Below are positions 27,351 through 37,998 of a stretch of 64,000 nt of DNA, one piece after another. A program made the position numbers and the translations under genes. Position 1 is the first letter of the stretch. Each line of letters opens with the position of its first letter. Under the pieces are notes generated by a model. That model ran no database searches. It saw nothing but the letters and a program-made list of their open reading frames with translations, and was not told the DNA's origin. This DNA is from an uncultured Eubacteriales bacterium (lineage in GTDB: Bacteria; Bacillota; Clostridia; Christensenellales; Borkfalkiaceae): positions 1 through 64,000 of the forward strand of contig CASELQ010000003.1 in the NCBI GenBank assembly GCA_949288785.1. The letters are read 5' to 3'.

Positions 27351-29792
27351 TTATACTATGATGTTGATAAGACGTTTGGGCACGATGATAAGTTTCTTTA
27401 TCTCCCTGCCGCCCAGTTCTGCCGAAAGTTTTTCGTTTTCCGCAATAATCTTTCTTATTCCGTCCTCGTCCGCTTCGGCGGGAATCATAAGTTTCGTTTT
27501 CATCTTGCTGTTTATCTGAACCGCCACTTCAACTTCGTCCAATAAAAGAGCATTTTCGTCGCAAACGGGGTAAGGGGAATAGAATACGGAATTCTTGTTT
27601 CCCATGCTTTCCCATATTTCCTCGGCAAAATGCGGAGCGCAGGGGGCAAGAAGAAGTATCAGTTTCTTAAGAGAATCTTTAAGGATCGGCACGTTTTTCT
27701 CGCCTTCCGCGCTTTCGTATTTGGTAATGGCGTTCAGTAGTTCCATAATCCGCGCAACGGCGGTGTTGAAAGAAAATCCGTCCATATCCTTGTCCACGCA
27801 CTTTATCGCGTAATTCACGGCATAGGAAAGCGCCTTTTCTTCTTTACCGAACGGAGCATGCTTGTCGGCGTTCTTGTCGCTCTTTAAGGCAATTATTTTA
27901 CCGGCAAGCCTTTCCACTCTGTCTAAAAACTTGGTTATGGCCTTTATCCCGTCGTCATTCCAAGGGCCGCCTTCGGTATATGAAAAACCGAACATAAGGT
28001 AAAGCCTTAAAACGTCCGCCCCGTACTGCTCCACGTAGGGGTCGGGAGCAACAATGTTGCCCTTGGATTTGCTCATTCTCATCCCGTCCGGCCCCAAAAT
28101 TACGCCCTGATGCACGAGGGATTTGAACGGTTCGTCAAATTTAAGATATCCCATATCGCGCAGCGCTTTGGTTATAAAGCGGGCGTAAAGCAGATGCATG
28201 CAGGCGTGTTCGGCGCCGCCCACGTATTTATCCACCGGCAGCATCTTATTGATGATCTCGGGGTTAAACGGTTCTTTGGCGTTGCGCGCGTCCGGATAGC
28301 GCAGATAATACCAGCTTGAACATACAAAGGTATCCAGCGTATCGGGATCTCTGTGCGCAGGTCCGCCGCACACGGGGCACCTGGTTTCCATAAACCCTTT
28401 GTGTTTCGCAAGGGGAGATTCCCCGTCCGGCGTAAACTCCACGTCGTAAGGGAGTTTTACGGGAAGATCGGCATAGGGGACGGGCACGGTGCCGCACTTG
28501 TCGCAATAGATTATCGGGATGGGCGCGCCCCAGTACCTCTGGCGGGAGACAAGCCAGTCTCTGAGCCGGTAATTTGTTTTATATTGAGCCTTGCCTTCCT
28601 GTATAAGTTTATTGACTATGGCTTTGCGGCCTTCCTGAGTGGTCATACCGTCAAAACCCATACTGTTTACGATAATGCCCTCTTCGCAGAAGGGAAGTTC
28701 GTCGTTGCAGTTGATGCCCTTGGTAACGCGCGTTATGGGCAGGTTATATTTTGTGGCAAATTCAAAGTCTCTTTCGTCTCCGGAGGGCACGCCCATAACG
28801 GCGCCCGTTCCGTAAGAATAAAGCACATAGTCCGCCACGAAAATGGGTACGGCTTTTCCGTTTATGGGGTTGATTGCGTTGTGGCCTATATAAACGCCCG
28901 TTTTTTCCCGTGCTGTGGAAAGGCGTTCTATTTCGCTGGTCTTAGCCGTCTGCTCGATATAAGCCTCCACGTCGGCGCGCTGTTTTTCGCCGGTGAGCTT
29001 TTTAACAAGCGGATGTTCGGGCGCCAGCACCACAAAAGATACGCCGAACAGCGTGTCCGCCCGCGTGGTGAAAACCTTGAAGGTATCCCCGCTTTCGCAG
29101 GTGAACTCTATTTCCGCACCTATGGATTTACCTATCCAGTTTTTCTGCATGAGTTTGGTTTTTTCCGGCCAGTCGAGTTCTTTAAGCCCTTGCAGAAGTT
29201 CTTCCGCATAGTCGGTTATCTTGAAAAACCACTGCGTAAGATCCTTTTTGACAACGGGGGTGCCGCATCTTTCGCAACCGCCGTTTACAACCTGTTCGTT
29301 TGCAAGAACGGTTTTACATGAGGGGCACCAGTTTACGGGCGCCTCCTTTCTGTAAGCAAGCCCCTTTTCATAGAGTTTTAAAAACAGCCATTGCGTCCAC
29401 TTATAATAATCTTCTTCGCAGGTCTTTATTTCCGCGTTCCAGTCGAAAAGGGCGCCCATCTCCTTTAAGGTCTGTTCCATGTTGGCAATGTTTTTTTCGG
29501 TAGAATCTTTGGGGTGGATGCCGGTTTTAATGGCATAATTTTCGGCGGGAAGCCCGAATGCGTCAAACCCCATGGGCTGGAAAGTTTCAAACCCTTTCAT
29601 CTTTTTATAGCGCACAAAACTGTCGGTAGGACCGTAGTTATACCAGTGCCCGAGGTGGAGTTTTGCCGCCGAAGGGTAGGAAAACATTTCAAGACAATAA
29701 TATTTTTTGTCAATATTTTTTGGGTTGAAAGAGGCTATTTTTTCTTTTTCCCATATAGCCTGCCATTTCTTTTCCACTTTTTTCATATCCAT
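27351..29792 (-). CDS. leuS: Leucyl-tRNA synthetase
   Basis: Charges tRNA-Leu. The 813 residues hold HLGH (46-49), a zinc-type Cys pair region (CPSC, CERC), the CP1 editing domain with TTRADTLFG and [15 protein letters not shown] (the Asp of DERD is the editing residue), and RMSKSKGN as the ATP loop. GGAGG lies eight bases before the ATG at 29792. The leader from its promoter is only about 55 bases and has no T-box. A tRNA-Leu gene lies at 43.8 kb. Confidence 0.97.
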   Translation of the reverse strand: MDMKKVEKKWQAIWEKEKIASFNPKNIDKKYYCLEMFSYPSAAKLHLGHWYNYGPTDSFVRYKKMKGFETFQPMGFDAFGLPAENYAIKTGIHPKDSTEKNIANMEQTLKEMGALFDWNAEIKTCEEDYYKWTQWLFLKLYEKGLAYRKEAPVNWCPSCKTVLANEQVVNGGCERCGTPVVKKDLTQWFFKITDYAEELLQGLKELDWPEKTKLMQKNWIGKSIGAEIEFTCESGDTFKVFTTRADTLFGVSFVVLAPEHPLVKKLTGEKQRADVEAYIEQTAKTSEIERLSTAREKTGVYIGHNAINPINGKAVPIFVADYVLYSYGTGAVMGVPSGDERDFEFATKYNLPITRVTKGINCNDELPFCEEGIIVNSMGFDGMTTQEGRKAIVNKLIQEGKAQYKTNYRLRDWLVSRQRYWGAPIPIIYCDKCGTVPVPYADLPVKLPYDVEFTPDGESPLAKHKGFMETRCPVCGGPAHRDPDTLDTFVCSSWYYLRYPDARNAKEPFNPEIINKMLPVDKYVGGAEHACMHLLYARFITKALRDMGYLKFDEPFKSLVHQGVILGPDGMRMSKSKGNIVAPDPYVEQYGADVLRLYLMFGFSYTEGGPWNDDGIKAITKFLDRVERLAGKIIALKSDKNADKHAPFGKEEKALSYAVNYAIKCVDKDMDGFSFNTAVARIMELLNAITKYESAEGEKNVPILKDSLKKLILLLAPCAPHFAEEIWESMGNKNSVFYSPYPVCDENALLLDEVEVAVQINSKMKTKLMIPAEADEDGIRKIIAENEKLSAELGGREIKKLIIVPKRLINIIV

Positions 29793-29853
29793 AAGAAAGC
29801 CTCCGTAACGGTGTGAAAAACGCCTTTACTTACTATATTAAATATCCTTAAAC

Positions 29854-29882
29854 ATTATATAATAATTGTTTTTGATAGTCAA
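29854..29882 (-). promoter_or_regulatory. Sigma-A-type promoter of leuS
   Basis: Read on the minus strand: TTGACT (29882-29877), 17-base spacer, TATAAT (29859-29854). Near-consensus, divergent from the purB promoter about 75 bases away. Confidence 0.78.
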
Positions 29883-29957
29883 GCGTTCTGTCGGGCAAAA
29901 AAGAGGGGGCGGCTATAAAAAATATCGTTTTTCGGGTCAAAAAAGAGGGTCATTGTA

Positions 29958-29986
29958 TTTACAAAAGTTCAAAAAAATGTTATACT
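29958..29986 (+). promoter_or_regulatory. Sigma-A-type promoter of purB
   Basis: TTTACA (29958-29963), 17-base spacer, TATACT (29981-29986), about 50 bases before the purB start. No PurR box or purine riboswitch was recognised. Confidence 0.65.
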
Positions 29987-30037
29987 GAATAAAGTTATTT
30001 TAAAATCATTGACCAAGCATTAAAACGGAGAGATAAA

Positions 30038-31468
30038 ATGCACGAAATTTACAACAACCCTCTTATCACGAGATACGCTTCGCGCGAGATGGCGGAAAAT
30101 TTTTCGGACAATAAAAAATACGGGCTGTGGCGCAGGCTGTGGATAGCGCTTGCCGAAAGCGAAAAAGAGCTGGGTCTTAGCATTACGGACGAACAGATAG
30201 AAGAACTGAAAAAGTATAAGGACGATATAAACTTCGAAAGGGCGGACTATTACGAAAAAACCGTCCGGCATGACGTTATGGCGCACGTTAAGGCTTACGG
30301 CGAACAGGCAAAAAAAGCGGCGGGAATAATTCATCTCGGCGCAACGAGTTGTTTTGTTACCGACAATGCCGAAATAATAGTGATTGACAACGCGCTGGAC
30401 ATAGTGCTTGCAAAACTGGTGAACGTGATAAACAATCTTAAAAGTTTTGCGTTAAAATATAAGGATATGCCCGCTTTGGGCTTTACCCATCTTCAGCCCG
30501 CACAATTGACTACCGTGGGAAAGCGCGCGTGCCTGTGGCTTGAAGACCTGATGATGGATTATCAGACCCTTTCCGACTTAAAGAGAAAGGTAAAACTCCG
30601 CGGAGTTAAGGGGACTACCGGCACGCAGGCAAGTTTTATGGATCTTTTTGAAAACGATGCGGAAAAGGTAAAGGATTTAGAGCGCAGGGTGATAAATAAG
30701 ATGGGCTATTCCGCCGCATATAAGGTAACCGGGCAGACCTATCCGAGAAAATTCGATTACAGCGTATTATCGGTGCTTTCCGAAATAGCGCAGAGCGGCT
30801 ATCGTTTTGCGGGGGATATAAGGCTTTTGCAGAACATGAAGGAGATAGAGGAACCGTTTGAAAAAACACAGATAGGTTCTTCAGCTATGGCGTATAAAAG
30901 AAACCCCATGCGCAGCGAAAGGCTGTGCTCGCTGGCGCGTTATGTCATGAGCCTGCCGGTGAACGCCGCCATGACCGCGGCTACCCAGTGGTTCGAGCGC
31001 ACGCTCGACGATTCGGCAAACAAGCGCATAGTCATAGCGCAGGCGTTCCTCGCAGTGGACGGGCTTTTGAAACTGTATATGAACGTTACCGAAAATCTCG
31101 TGGTTTACGACAAGGTGATAGAAAAGCACGTTGCGGCGGAACTTCCGTTTATGGCTACCGAAAACATAATCATGGAATGCGTAAAGGCGGGCGGAAACAG
31201 GCAGGAACTGCACGAGGAAATAAGGGTGCTGTCCATGCAGGCGGCTGAGAACGTTAAGAGATACGGTAAAGACAACAATCTTATAGAGCTAATAGCAAAA
31301 GATGAGGTTTTCGCCGCGGTGCACGGCAGACTGGACAAAGTGCTCGACGCACGGCTTTATACCGGCAGAGCGCCGCAGCAGGTGGTAGAATTTATTGAGG
31401 AAGAGGTGGAGCCCGTTTTATTAAGGCATAAGGATCTGTTGGGGCAGAAGGGCGAAGTTTCGATATAA
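30038..31468 (+). CDS. purB: Adenylosuccinate lyase
   Basis: Removes fumarate from SAICAR and from adenylosuccinate, two steps of purine synthesis. The 476 residues carry the fumarase/ASL superfamily blocks: TSCFVTDNAE, the TGTQASF segment, and the signature SSAMAYKRNPMRSE with the mobile catalytic Ser loop. GGAGAG precedes the ATG. No other purine gene is adjacent. The symporter gene starts 24 bases after the stop, so the purB promoter may also drive the downstream aromatic-acid genes. Confidence 0.95.
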   Translation: MHEIYNNPLITRYASREMAENFSDNKKYGLWRRLWIALAESEKELGLSITDEQIEELKKYKDDINFERADYYEKTVRHDVMAHVKAYGEQAKKAAGIIHLGATSCFVTDNAEIIVIDNALDIVLAKLVNVINNLKSFALKYKDMPALGFTHLQPAQLTTVGKRACLWLEDLMMDYQTLSDLKRKVKLRGVKGTTGTQASFMDLFENDAEKVKDLERRVINKMGYSAAYKVTGQTYPRKFDYSVLSVLSEIAQSGYRFAGDIRLLQNMKEIEEPFEKTQIGSSAMAYKRNPMRSERLCSLARYVMSLPVNAAMTAATQWFERTLDDSANKRIVIAQAFLAVDGLLKLYMNVTENLVVYDKVIEKHVAAELPFMATENIIMECVKAGGNRQELHEEIRVLSMQAAENVKRYGKDNNLIELIAKDEVFAAVHGRLDKVLDARLYTGRAPQQVVEFIEEEVEPVLLRHKDLLGQKGEVSI

Positions 31469-31492
31469 CCAAGGAAAAACGAAGGGTGTTTT

Positions 31493-33037
31493 ATGGTATT
31501 TGACATAATAATAATCTGCCTGTATATTCTCGGTATGGTGGCGGTGGCGATATACACGCGCAACCGCTCCAAATCGGTAAACGATTTTCTGTTTGCAGGT
31601 AAGGACGGGCTTAACGGCTGGATGAGCGCTTTTGCTTACGGCGCCACTTATTTTTCCGCCGTGATCTTTATAGGTTATGCGGGAAAATTCGGTTCCGAAT
31701 ACGGGCTTGCATCTGTGTGGATAGGCGTGGCGAACGCCGTGATAGGTTCTCTTGTAGCGTGGAAACTGCTTGCCCGCCGCACCAAGAACATGACGCAGAG
31801 ACTCGGCGCCAAGACCATGCCGGAATTTTTTGAAAAGAGGTACGGCAGCCGCGCCATAAAGATGGTTTCCGCCGTAATAATATTCATATTTCTGATTCCG
31901 TATTCGGCATCGGTTTATAACGGGCTGGGCAGTCTTTTTAAGATAGTATTTGACATTGAAAGGACATGGATAGTCATGCTGGTGCTCGCCGCGCTCACGG
32001 CGCTGTATCTGTTTTTCGGCGGATACTTTGCCACTGCGCTTTCGGACTTTATCCAGGGCATAATAATGCTGGTGGGCGTGGTGCTCATGGTGTTTTTCTT
32101 CCTGAACAGCGAGCAGGTCTCATGGGACCTTACCGAGCTCGTTACCGACCCCGATCATACATGGTTTACCTTCAACGCCACAAAGACGGGGTTTTACGGC
32201 AGTACCTGTTCGCTTATCGCGCTCATTCTGCTTACCTCTCTCGGCGTTTACGGTATGCCGCAGACTGTGCATAAGTATTATGCGGTAAGGGATAAACGCG
32301 CAATAATGCAGGGTACCGTGGTGAGCACGCTTTTTGCTCTCATTATAGGTTTCGGAGCATATTTTGTGGGTGCTTTAAGCGGACTTTTTCCGGAAGTTGC
32401 CGGTTCTCCGGCGGATAATATCGTGCCGGAAATGTTAAATATAGTTATCCCGGCGGGGCTTATGGGCGTCATTATAATCCTGATTCTTTCGGCAAGTATG
32501 TCCACCCTTTCATCGGTGTGCCTTACAAGCGCTTCCGTGGTTGCGATAGACCTTTACAAGGGCGGCATAAAAAGGGACGCGGAAGACAGGAAAGTTACCG
32601 TTTACATGCGCGTGTTCTGCCTTGTGTTTGTGGCTATCTCGCTGGCACTTGCAATATTGAACGAGGAGTTCGGCATAGCCGCCATCGCCTATATGATGGG
32701 GATCAGCTGGGGCACGCTTGCAGGCTGTTTCATGGGGCCGTTCGTGCTGGGGCTTTTGTGGAAAAGGGTATCGAAACCCGCCGTGTGGACGTCCGTTATC
32801 GGTGCGCTTATTCTTACGGTGGCTCTTGTTTTCGTGCTGGGTTACGATTATAACGGCTGGAATTGTACGCTTGGGCAGGCGGTAAAGAGCGGAATAGAGC
32901 TTTCGCCCACAATAGGGGTAATATGTATGGCATTTTCGGTGGCGGCAACGGCGCTTGTCAGCCTGTTTACCAAGGCGCCCGCCGAGGAAGTCATCAATGA
33001 GGCTTTCGATAAAAAAATCGAAAACGAAATAGTCTGA
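31493..33037 (+). CDS. Sodium:solute symporter (SSS family)
   Basis: Sodium-coupled importer in the cell membrane. The 514-residue protein has about 13 hydrophobic helices, the family N-terminal VNDFLFAGKDGLNGWMSAFAYGATYFSA segment, and GGYFATALSDFIQG in the fifth-sixth helix region, typical of SSS proteins such as PutP and PanF. It lies 36 bases upstream of the first arylacetate-CoA ligase, so an aromatic amino acid, 2-oxo acid or arylacetate is a reasonable substrate guess, but the family is broad and this is inference only. Confidence 0.85.
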   Translation: MVFDIIIICLYILGMVAVAIYTRNRSKSVNDFLFAGKDGLNGWMSAFAYGATYFSAVIFIGYAGKFGSEYGLASVWIGVANAVIGSLVAWKLLARRTKNMTQRLGAKTMPEFFEKRYGSRAIKMVSAVIIFIFLIPYSASVYNGLGSLFKIVFDIERTWIVMLVLAALTALYLFFGGYFATALSDFIQGIIMLVGVVLMVFFFLNSEQVSWDLTELVTDPDHTWFTFNATKTGFYGSTCSLIALILLTSLGVYGMPQTVHKYYAVRDKRAIMQGTVVSTLFALIIGFGAYFVGALSGLFPEVAGSPADNIVPEMLNIVIPAGLMGVIIILILSASMSTLSSVCLTSASVVAIDLYKGGIKRDAEDRKVTVYMRVFCLVFVAISLALAILNEEFGIAAIAYMMGISWGTLAGCFMGPFVLGLLWKRVSKPAVWTSVIGALILTVALVFVLGYDYNGWNCTLGQAVKSGIELSPTIGVICMAFSVAATALVSLFTKAPAEEVINEAFDKKIENEIV

Positions 33038-33073
33038 TCGTTTTACGGATAAAACGTAATAAAGAGGGTTTCA

Positions 33074-34372
33074 ATGATTTGGTCAAAGGAAGAAACGCTT
33101 TCCAGGGCGGAAATAGAGGAGATTCAGCTTTTCCGCCTTAAAGAAACGGTACAAAGAGTTTACGAAAAGGTGGAGCCTTACCGCCGCAAGATGGATGAGG
33201 CGGGCGTTAAACCGGAGCATATAAGGAGCTTAAAGGATCTTTCGCGCCTGCCGTTTATCACAAAGCAGGACATGCGGGACAACTATCCGTTCGGGCTGCT
33301 TGCGGTAGACAGGGAAGAGCTGAACAGAATACACGCGTCCAGCGGCACTACCGGCAAACCCACCGTTGTGGCGTATACAAAAAACGACCTGAAAAATTGG
33401 ACGGAATGTGTTTCCCGCATAGCCTGTATGGGCGGCGCCACAAGTAAAGACGTGGCGCAGATCTGTTTCGGGTACGGAATGTTCACGGGTGCTCTTGGGC
33501 TGCATTACGGGCTTGAAAACTTAGGCGCCGCCATTATCCCGTCCTCTACCGGCAATTCCGAAAAACAGCTCATGTTTATGCGTGATTTCGGTACCACTCT
33601 TTTGGTAGCCACGCCTTCTTACGCGCTGCGGCTTGCCGAAGTAGCGGAGAGCATAGGTATAGATCCCAAAAAAGATCTTAAAGTCAAAATAGGGCTTTTG
33701 GGCAGCGAACTGCTTACCGAAAGCATGCGGGCGGAAATGCATAAGGTTTGGGGCGAAGATATGCTTGTTACCTCAAATTACGGCATGAGCGAGCTTATGG
33801 GTCCCGGTGTTTCCGGCGAATGCGAATATCTTTGCGGCATGCACGTAAACGAAGATTATTTTATTCCCGAGATAATAGACGCAAAGACGGGAGAGGTGCT
33901 GCCCGAAGGCGAAAAGGGCGAGCTTGTGATAACCTGTATAAAAAAGGACGCGCTGCCCCTCATCCGTTACAGAACAAAGGATATAACAAGACTCATTTAC
34001 GAGCCGTGCAAATGCGGAAGGACGCTTTGCCGCATGGAAAATCTTTCGGGCAGGACGGACGATATGTTAAAAGTGCGCGGCGTGAACGTTTTCCCCGGCC
34101 AGATAGAAGAGGTTATCCTTGGCTTTGACGAACTGGGCCCGCACTATGAAATAGTGGTTGAAAGGGAGGGATATTCCGATAAGCTTACCGTAAGGGTGGA
34201 ACTTGCCCGCTCCACGGACTCGTTTGCGGAACTCAATGCGCTGGCGGACAGAGTACGTGGCAAACTGCGCGTGATGCTCGGGTTAGACGCCAAGGTACAG
34301 CTTGAGTCCCCGAACACTTTGCAGCGGTTCGAAGGCAAGGCAAAAAGGATAAAAGATCTCAGGAGCATGTAA
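33074..34372 (+). CDS. paaK: Phenylacetate-CoA ligase-type AMP-forming enzyme, copy 1
   Basis: Activates an aryl acid such as phenylacetate or indoleacetate to its CoA thioester, or in reverse recovers energy from it. The 432-residue length is normal for PaaK. The ATP loop HASSGTTGKPT is near residues 92-102, with the TSNYGMSELMGPG, YRTKDI and GRTDDMLKVRGVNVFPGQIE blocks further on. AAAGAGGG precedes the ATG. Two bases separate it from iorA. A clearly diverged paralogue follows iorB, so the two probably differ in substrate. Confidence 0.92.
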   Translation: MIWSKEETLSRAEIEEIQLFRLKETVQRVYEKVEPYRRKMDEAGVKPEHIRSLKDLSRLPFITKQDMRDNYPFGLLAVDREELNRIHASSGTTGKPTVVAYTKNDLKNWTECVSRIACMGGATSKDVAQICFGYGMFTGALGLHYGLENLGAAIIPSSTGNSEKQLMFMRDFGTTLLVATPSYALRLAEVAESIGIDPKKDLKVKIGLLGSELLTESMRAEMHKVWGEDMLVTSNYGMSELMGPGVSGECEYLCGMHVNEDYFIPEIIDAKTGEVLPEGEKGELVITCIKKDALPLIRYRTKDITRLIYEPCKCGRTLCRMENLSGRTDDMLKVRGVNVFPGQIEEVILGFDELGPHYEIVVEREGYSDKLTVRVELARSTDSFAELNALADRVRGKLRVMLGLDAKVQLESPNTLQRFEGKAKRIKDLRSM

Positions 34373-34374
34373 AT

Positions 34375-36117
34375 ATGAAAGAAAAATTACTTATGCTTGG
34401 CAATCAGGCAATAGCGCGCGGCGCGTTTGAAGCGGGGGTAAAGGTGTCAAGCGCCTATCCCGGCACGCCCAGCACGGAAATCAGCGAATTTTTAGCAAAA
34501 TATCCGGAGGTGTATGCGGAATGGGCGCCCAACGAAAAGGTGGCGCTGGAAGTTGCGATAGGCGCGTCTTTTTCGGGCGTGAGAAGTCTTTGCTGCATGA
34601 AACACGTCGGGCTGAACGTGGCGAGCGACCCGCTTTATACCTTTGCCTATACAGGCGTGAACGGCGGGTCCGTTATTGTTGTTGCGGATGATCCGGGGCT
34701 TGCAAGCTCACAGAACGAACAGGACACCAGGATGATAGCGCGTTCGGCGCACGTACCTCTTTTAGAGCCTTCGGACAGCGAGGAGGCGAGGGTTTTCACG
34801 AAATATGCTTTCGAACTCTCCGAAAAATACGACACTCCCGTCATTTTAAGGACTACTACAAAGTTGTCGCATTCCCAAAGCGTGGTAAATACTGAGGAGA
34901 GAGTCGTCCCGCCCGATAAGACATATGAGCGCGACGTAAAAAAATACGTCATGATGCCCGCTTCCGCAATAGGCAGGCACGTTGCGGTAGAGGAGCGGGA
35001 AAAACGTTTAAGTAAAGACGCATCGTCTTTACCCGTAAACAGAGAGGAATTAAGGGATAATGAGATTGGTTTTATAACTTCCGGCGTGCCGTATCAGTAT
35101 GTAAGAGAGGCGTTCCCGCAGGCAAGCGTGTTGAAACTCGGCATCATCAATCCTTTGCCTATAAAACTGATAGAAGATTTTGCCGCAAAGGTCAAAAAAC
35201 TCTATGTCGTTGAAGAGCTGGAACCCGTTATGGAAGAACAGATCCGCGCAGCCGGTATAAAAGTGCTCGGCAAGGAACTGTTTACCCGGCAGGGTGAGTA
35301 TTCGGCGAATCTGTTAAAGAAGGCGATAAACGGCGCGGACGACGAGGTTTTTGCCCCGGAAAAAGTGCCCGCACGCCCGCCGATTCTTTGTTCGGGCTGC
35401 CCGCACAGGAGTGTGTTTTCCGTACTCAACAAGTTAAAGATCCACGCTGCCGGCGATATCGGTTGTTACACTCTGGGCGCGGTAAGTCCTCTTTCGGTCA
35501 TAGATACCACCGTGTGTATGGGGGCAAGCATATCCGTCCTTCATGGCATGGAAAAAGCCAAAGGCAAGGAGTTTATAAAGAACTGGGTGGCGGTTATAGG
35601 CGATTCCACTTTCCTGCATACGGGCGTAAATTCGCTTATCAACATGGTATATAACAAGTCTGCCGCCACCGTAATAATTCTCGATAACCGCACCACCGGC
35701 ATGACGGGACATCAGGATCACGCCGCCACAGGCAAAACGCTGAAAGGAGAAGAAACTTATGCAATAGACCTGCACAATCTCTGTCTTTCCATAGGCGTGC
35801 CGCGGGTATTTACTGTCAACGCGTTCGACGTGGACGCGCTGGAAAGCAAAATAAAGGAAAGCGTTTCGGGAGACGTGCTTACGGTAATCATAGCAAGGGC
35901 GCCGTGCGCACTCTTAAAAGGGCAGAAATTCCCTTACGTCTGCGTAAGTATTAAAGACAAATGCAAAAAGTGCGGCATGTGCTTAAAGCCCGGCTGCCCG
36001 GCGATAACCGCTTGTGATGACGGTACAATATCGATAAATCAAACTATGTGCAACGGTTGCGGGCTGTGCATGTCAAGATGTAAATTCGGCGCGATAGAAA
36101 AGGTGGAAAGAGTATGA
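34375..36117 (+). CDS. iorA: Indolepyruvate ferredoxin oxidoreductase, alpha subunit
   Basis: Thiamine-diphosphate enzyme that oxidatively decarboxylates aryl pyruvates to aryl-acetyl-CoA and reduces ferredoxin. The 580 residues contain the pyruvate-binding domain (SSAYPGTPSTEISEFL), the thiamine-diphosphate domain (GDSTFLHTG and DNRTTGMTGHQ) and a C-terminal ferredoxin domain with two cluster motifs, CKKCGMCLKPGCP and CNGCGLCMSRC. AGGAG precedes the ATG. It overlaps iorB by four bases (ATGA). A subunit containing its own ferredoxin domain is the standard IorA form. Confidence 0.95.
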   Translation: MKEKLLMLGNQAIARGAFEAGVKVSSAYPGTPSTEISEFLAKYPEVYAEWAPNEKVALEVAIGASFSGVRSLCCMKHVGLNVASDPLYTFAYTGVNGGSVIVVADDPGLASSQNEQDTRMIARSAHVPLLEPSDSEEARVFTKYAFELSEKYDTPVILRTTTKLSHSQSVVNTEERVVPPDKTYERDVKKYVMMPASAIGRHVAVEEREKRLSKDASSLPVNREELRDNEIGFITSGVPYQYVREAFPQASVLKLGIINPLPIKLIEDFAAKVKKLYVVEELEPVMEEQIRAAGIKVLGKELFTRQGEYSANLLKKAINGADDEVFAPEKVPARPPILCSGCPHRSVFSVLNKLKIHAAGDIGCYTLGAVSPLSVIDTTVCMGASISVLHGMEKAKGKEFIKNWVAVIGDSTFLHTGVNSLINMVYNKSAATVIILDNRTTGMTGHQDHAATGKTLKGEETYAIDLHNLCLSIGVPRVFTVNAFDVDALESKIKESVSGDVLTVIIARAPCALLKGQKFPYVCVSIKDKCKKCGMCLKPGCPAITACDDGTISINQTMCNGCGLCMSRCKFGAIEKVERV

Positions 36118-36683
36118 AAGGTATGAATATAATGGTCGTAGGCGTGGGAGGACAGGGAACCCTTCTCACCAGCAGAATAATAGGGAAAACAGCCCTGAGC
36201 GCCGGGTATGACGTAAAACTTTCGGAAGTGCACGGAATGGCGCAGAGGGGCGGCAGCGTGGTAACGTTTATAAGATTCGGCAAGGAAGTAGCGGAGCCCG
36301 TTGTCGAGGCGGGCGACGCGGATATTTTAATATCTTTCGAGCGGCTTGAAGCATTGAGGTACGCTCATTATCTTAAAAAAGACGGGATGATAGTGGTAAA
36401 CGACAGCCGCATAGACCCCATGACGGTGGTTACCGGCGCCGAAAAATATCCCGAAAACATAATAGAGCGGTTAAAGCAAAAGCACAACGTGCACGTGATA
36501 GACGGGGGCAGTATAGCCGCGGAACTCGGCAACAGCAGGGTGCTTAATTCCGCCGTGCTCGGAGCCGCCGCAAAATTTATAGGTTTTTCACGCGAAGAAT
36601 GGGTAAAAACGGTCGAAAGCACCGTTCCTCCCAAGACTGCGGAAACAAATATAAAAGCATTTAATAAAGGATTCGGGGAGTAA
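36114..36683 (+). CDS. iorB: Indolepyruvate ferredoxin oxidoreductase, beta subunit
   Basis: Partner of IorA; belongs to the gamma-type domain family of 2-oxoacid:ferredoxin oxidoreductases. The 189 residues show VGVGGQGTLLTSRIIGKTA near the start, SEVHGMAQRGGSVVTFIRFG in the middle, and the usual C-terminal helix. The start at 36114 overlaps iorA; an in-frame ATG at 36123 is also possible. Two bases separate its stop from the second ligase, so iorAB is enclosed by ligase genes on one transcript. Confidence 0.95.
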   Translation: MKGMNIMVVGVGGQGTLLTSRIIGKTALSAGYDVKLSEVHGMAQRGGSVVTFIRFGKEVAEPVVEAGDADILISFERLEALRYAHYLKKDGMIVVNDSRIDPMTVVTGAEKYPENIIERLKQKHNVHVIDGGSIAAELGNSRVLNSAVLGAAAKFIGFSREEWVKTVESTVPPKTAETNIKAFNKGFGE

Positions 36684-36685
36684 TT

Positions 36686-37984
36686 ATGATCTGGAACGAA
36701 ACCAAAGAATGTATGTCGCGGGACGAAATGACCGCACTTCAGAGCGCAAGGCTTGTCAAGACCGTGGACTATGTGTACCACAACGTGGAGTTTTACCGCA
36801 AGAAGATGCAGCGTGAAGGGCTGTTGCCGGGCGATATAAAGGGAATCGAGGATATATCCAAATTACCTTTTACCACCAAGGACGATCTTAGGGATACATA
36901 TCCTTTCGGATTGTTCGCGGCGCCCAAATCTCAGATAGTGCGTATACACGCGTCCAGCGGGACCACGGGCAAAGCCACCGTGGTGGGGTATACGAGAAGG
37001 GATCTCGATATCTGGGCGGAATGTGTGGCGCGGTGCCTTACCATGGCGGGCGTTACCAAGGACGATATTATTCAGGTGGGTTACGGTTACGGCCTGTTTA
37101 CGGGCGGGCTGGGCGCACACGGCGGCGCGGAAAAGATAGGCGCAATGGTGGTGCCCATGAGCACGGGGAACTCTAAAAAACTCATTACGATGATGGTAGA
37201 TTTCGGGGTAACCGCAATAGCGTGCACTCCGTCTTATCTATTGCATATATCCGAGCTGCTTGAAAAGGAAAATATGATAAAGGACTTAAAACTGCGCACG
37301 GCAATATGCGGCGCTGAACCGTGGACCGACAAAATGCGGCAGGAAATAGAGAGCCGTCTGCACATCACCGCGCACGACATATACGGGCTTTCCGAAGTAA
37401 TGGGCCCCGGGGTGGCGTGCGATTGTTCCGTACACGACGGGTTGCATGTGTGCGAGGATCATTTCTATCCCGAAATACTTGATACAGCCACATTAAAAGC
37501 CGTGCCGGCGGGAGAGACGGGGGAACTTGTCTTTACCACGATCACCAAGGAAGGGCTGCCGCTCATAAGGTACAGGACAAAGGATATAACGAGCATCAAT
37601 TACGAAAAGTGCGAATGCGGCAGAACCAGCGCAAGGATAAGCAAGTTCAAGGGCAGGGTAGACGATATGCTCATTATCCGCGGGGTGAACGTATTCCCCA
37701 GTCAGGTAGAGGCGGCGCTCGTAGACATAAAGGAAGTAACCCCGCACTACATGATGATAGTGGACAGAGTGAACAACCTCGATACTCTCGAAATACAGGT
37801 AGAGATAGACGAAAAGTATTTTTCCGATGAGATAAAAGGGCTTGAAGCACTTACGCAGAAGATTGCCCACACAATAAACCAGGCTATTGGTCTCAACGCG
37901 AAAATCAGGATAGTGGAACCGCAAAGCCTTTCGAGGAGCGAGGGCAAAGCGGTGCACGTTATAGACAAACGTAAATTATATTAA
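36686..37984 (+). CDS. paaK: Phenylacetate-CoA ligase-type AMP-forming enzyme, copy 2
   Basis: Second arylacetate-CoA ligase of the cluster, also 432 residues. It keeps the same blocks as copy 1: HASSGTTGKATVVGY, DIYGLSEVMGPGVACDC, YRTKDITSINYEKCECGR and GRVDDMLIIRGVNVFPSQVE. Differences concentrate in the middle segment expected to line the acyl pocket (copy 1 FGYGMFTGALGLHYGLE, copy 2 YGYGLFTGGLGAHGGAE), which suggests different aryl substrates rather than redundancy. A GGGGAG lies before the ATG. It is followed after 14 bases by the ACT-domain gene. Confidence 0.92.
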   Translation: MIWNETKECMSRDEMTALQSARLVKTVDYVYHNVEFYRKKMQREGLLPGDIKGIEDISKLPFTTKDDLRDTYPFGLFAAPKSQIVRIHASSGTTGKATVVGYTRRDLDIWAECVARCLTMAGVTKDDIIQVGYGYGLFTGGLGAHGGAEKIGAMVVPMSTGNSKKLITMMVDFGVTAIACTPSYLLHISELLEKENMIKDLKLRTAICGAEPWTDKMRQEIESRLHITAHDIYGLSEVMGPGVACDCSVHDGLHVCEDHFYPEILDTATLKAVPAGETGELVFTTITKEGLPLIRYRTKDITSINYEKCECGRTSARISKFKGRVDDMLIIRGVNVFPSQVEAALVDIKEVTPHYMMIVDRVNNLDTLEIQVEIDEKYFSDEIKGLEALTQKIAHTINQAIGLNAKIRIVEPQSLSRSEGKAVHVIDKRKLY

Positions 37985-37998
37985 GGGGAGATAAAAAC

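Noticed and set aside
28353..29321. Long open frame of 322 codons on + opposite leuS
   Set aside because: It lies wholly antisense to the well-conserved leuS coding sequence, has no recognisable motif and no ribosome binding site; it mirrors the codon bias of leuS.
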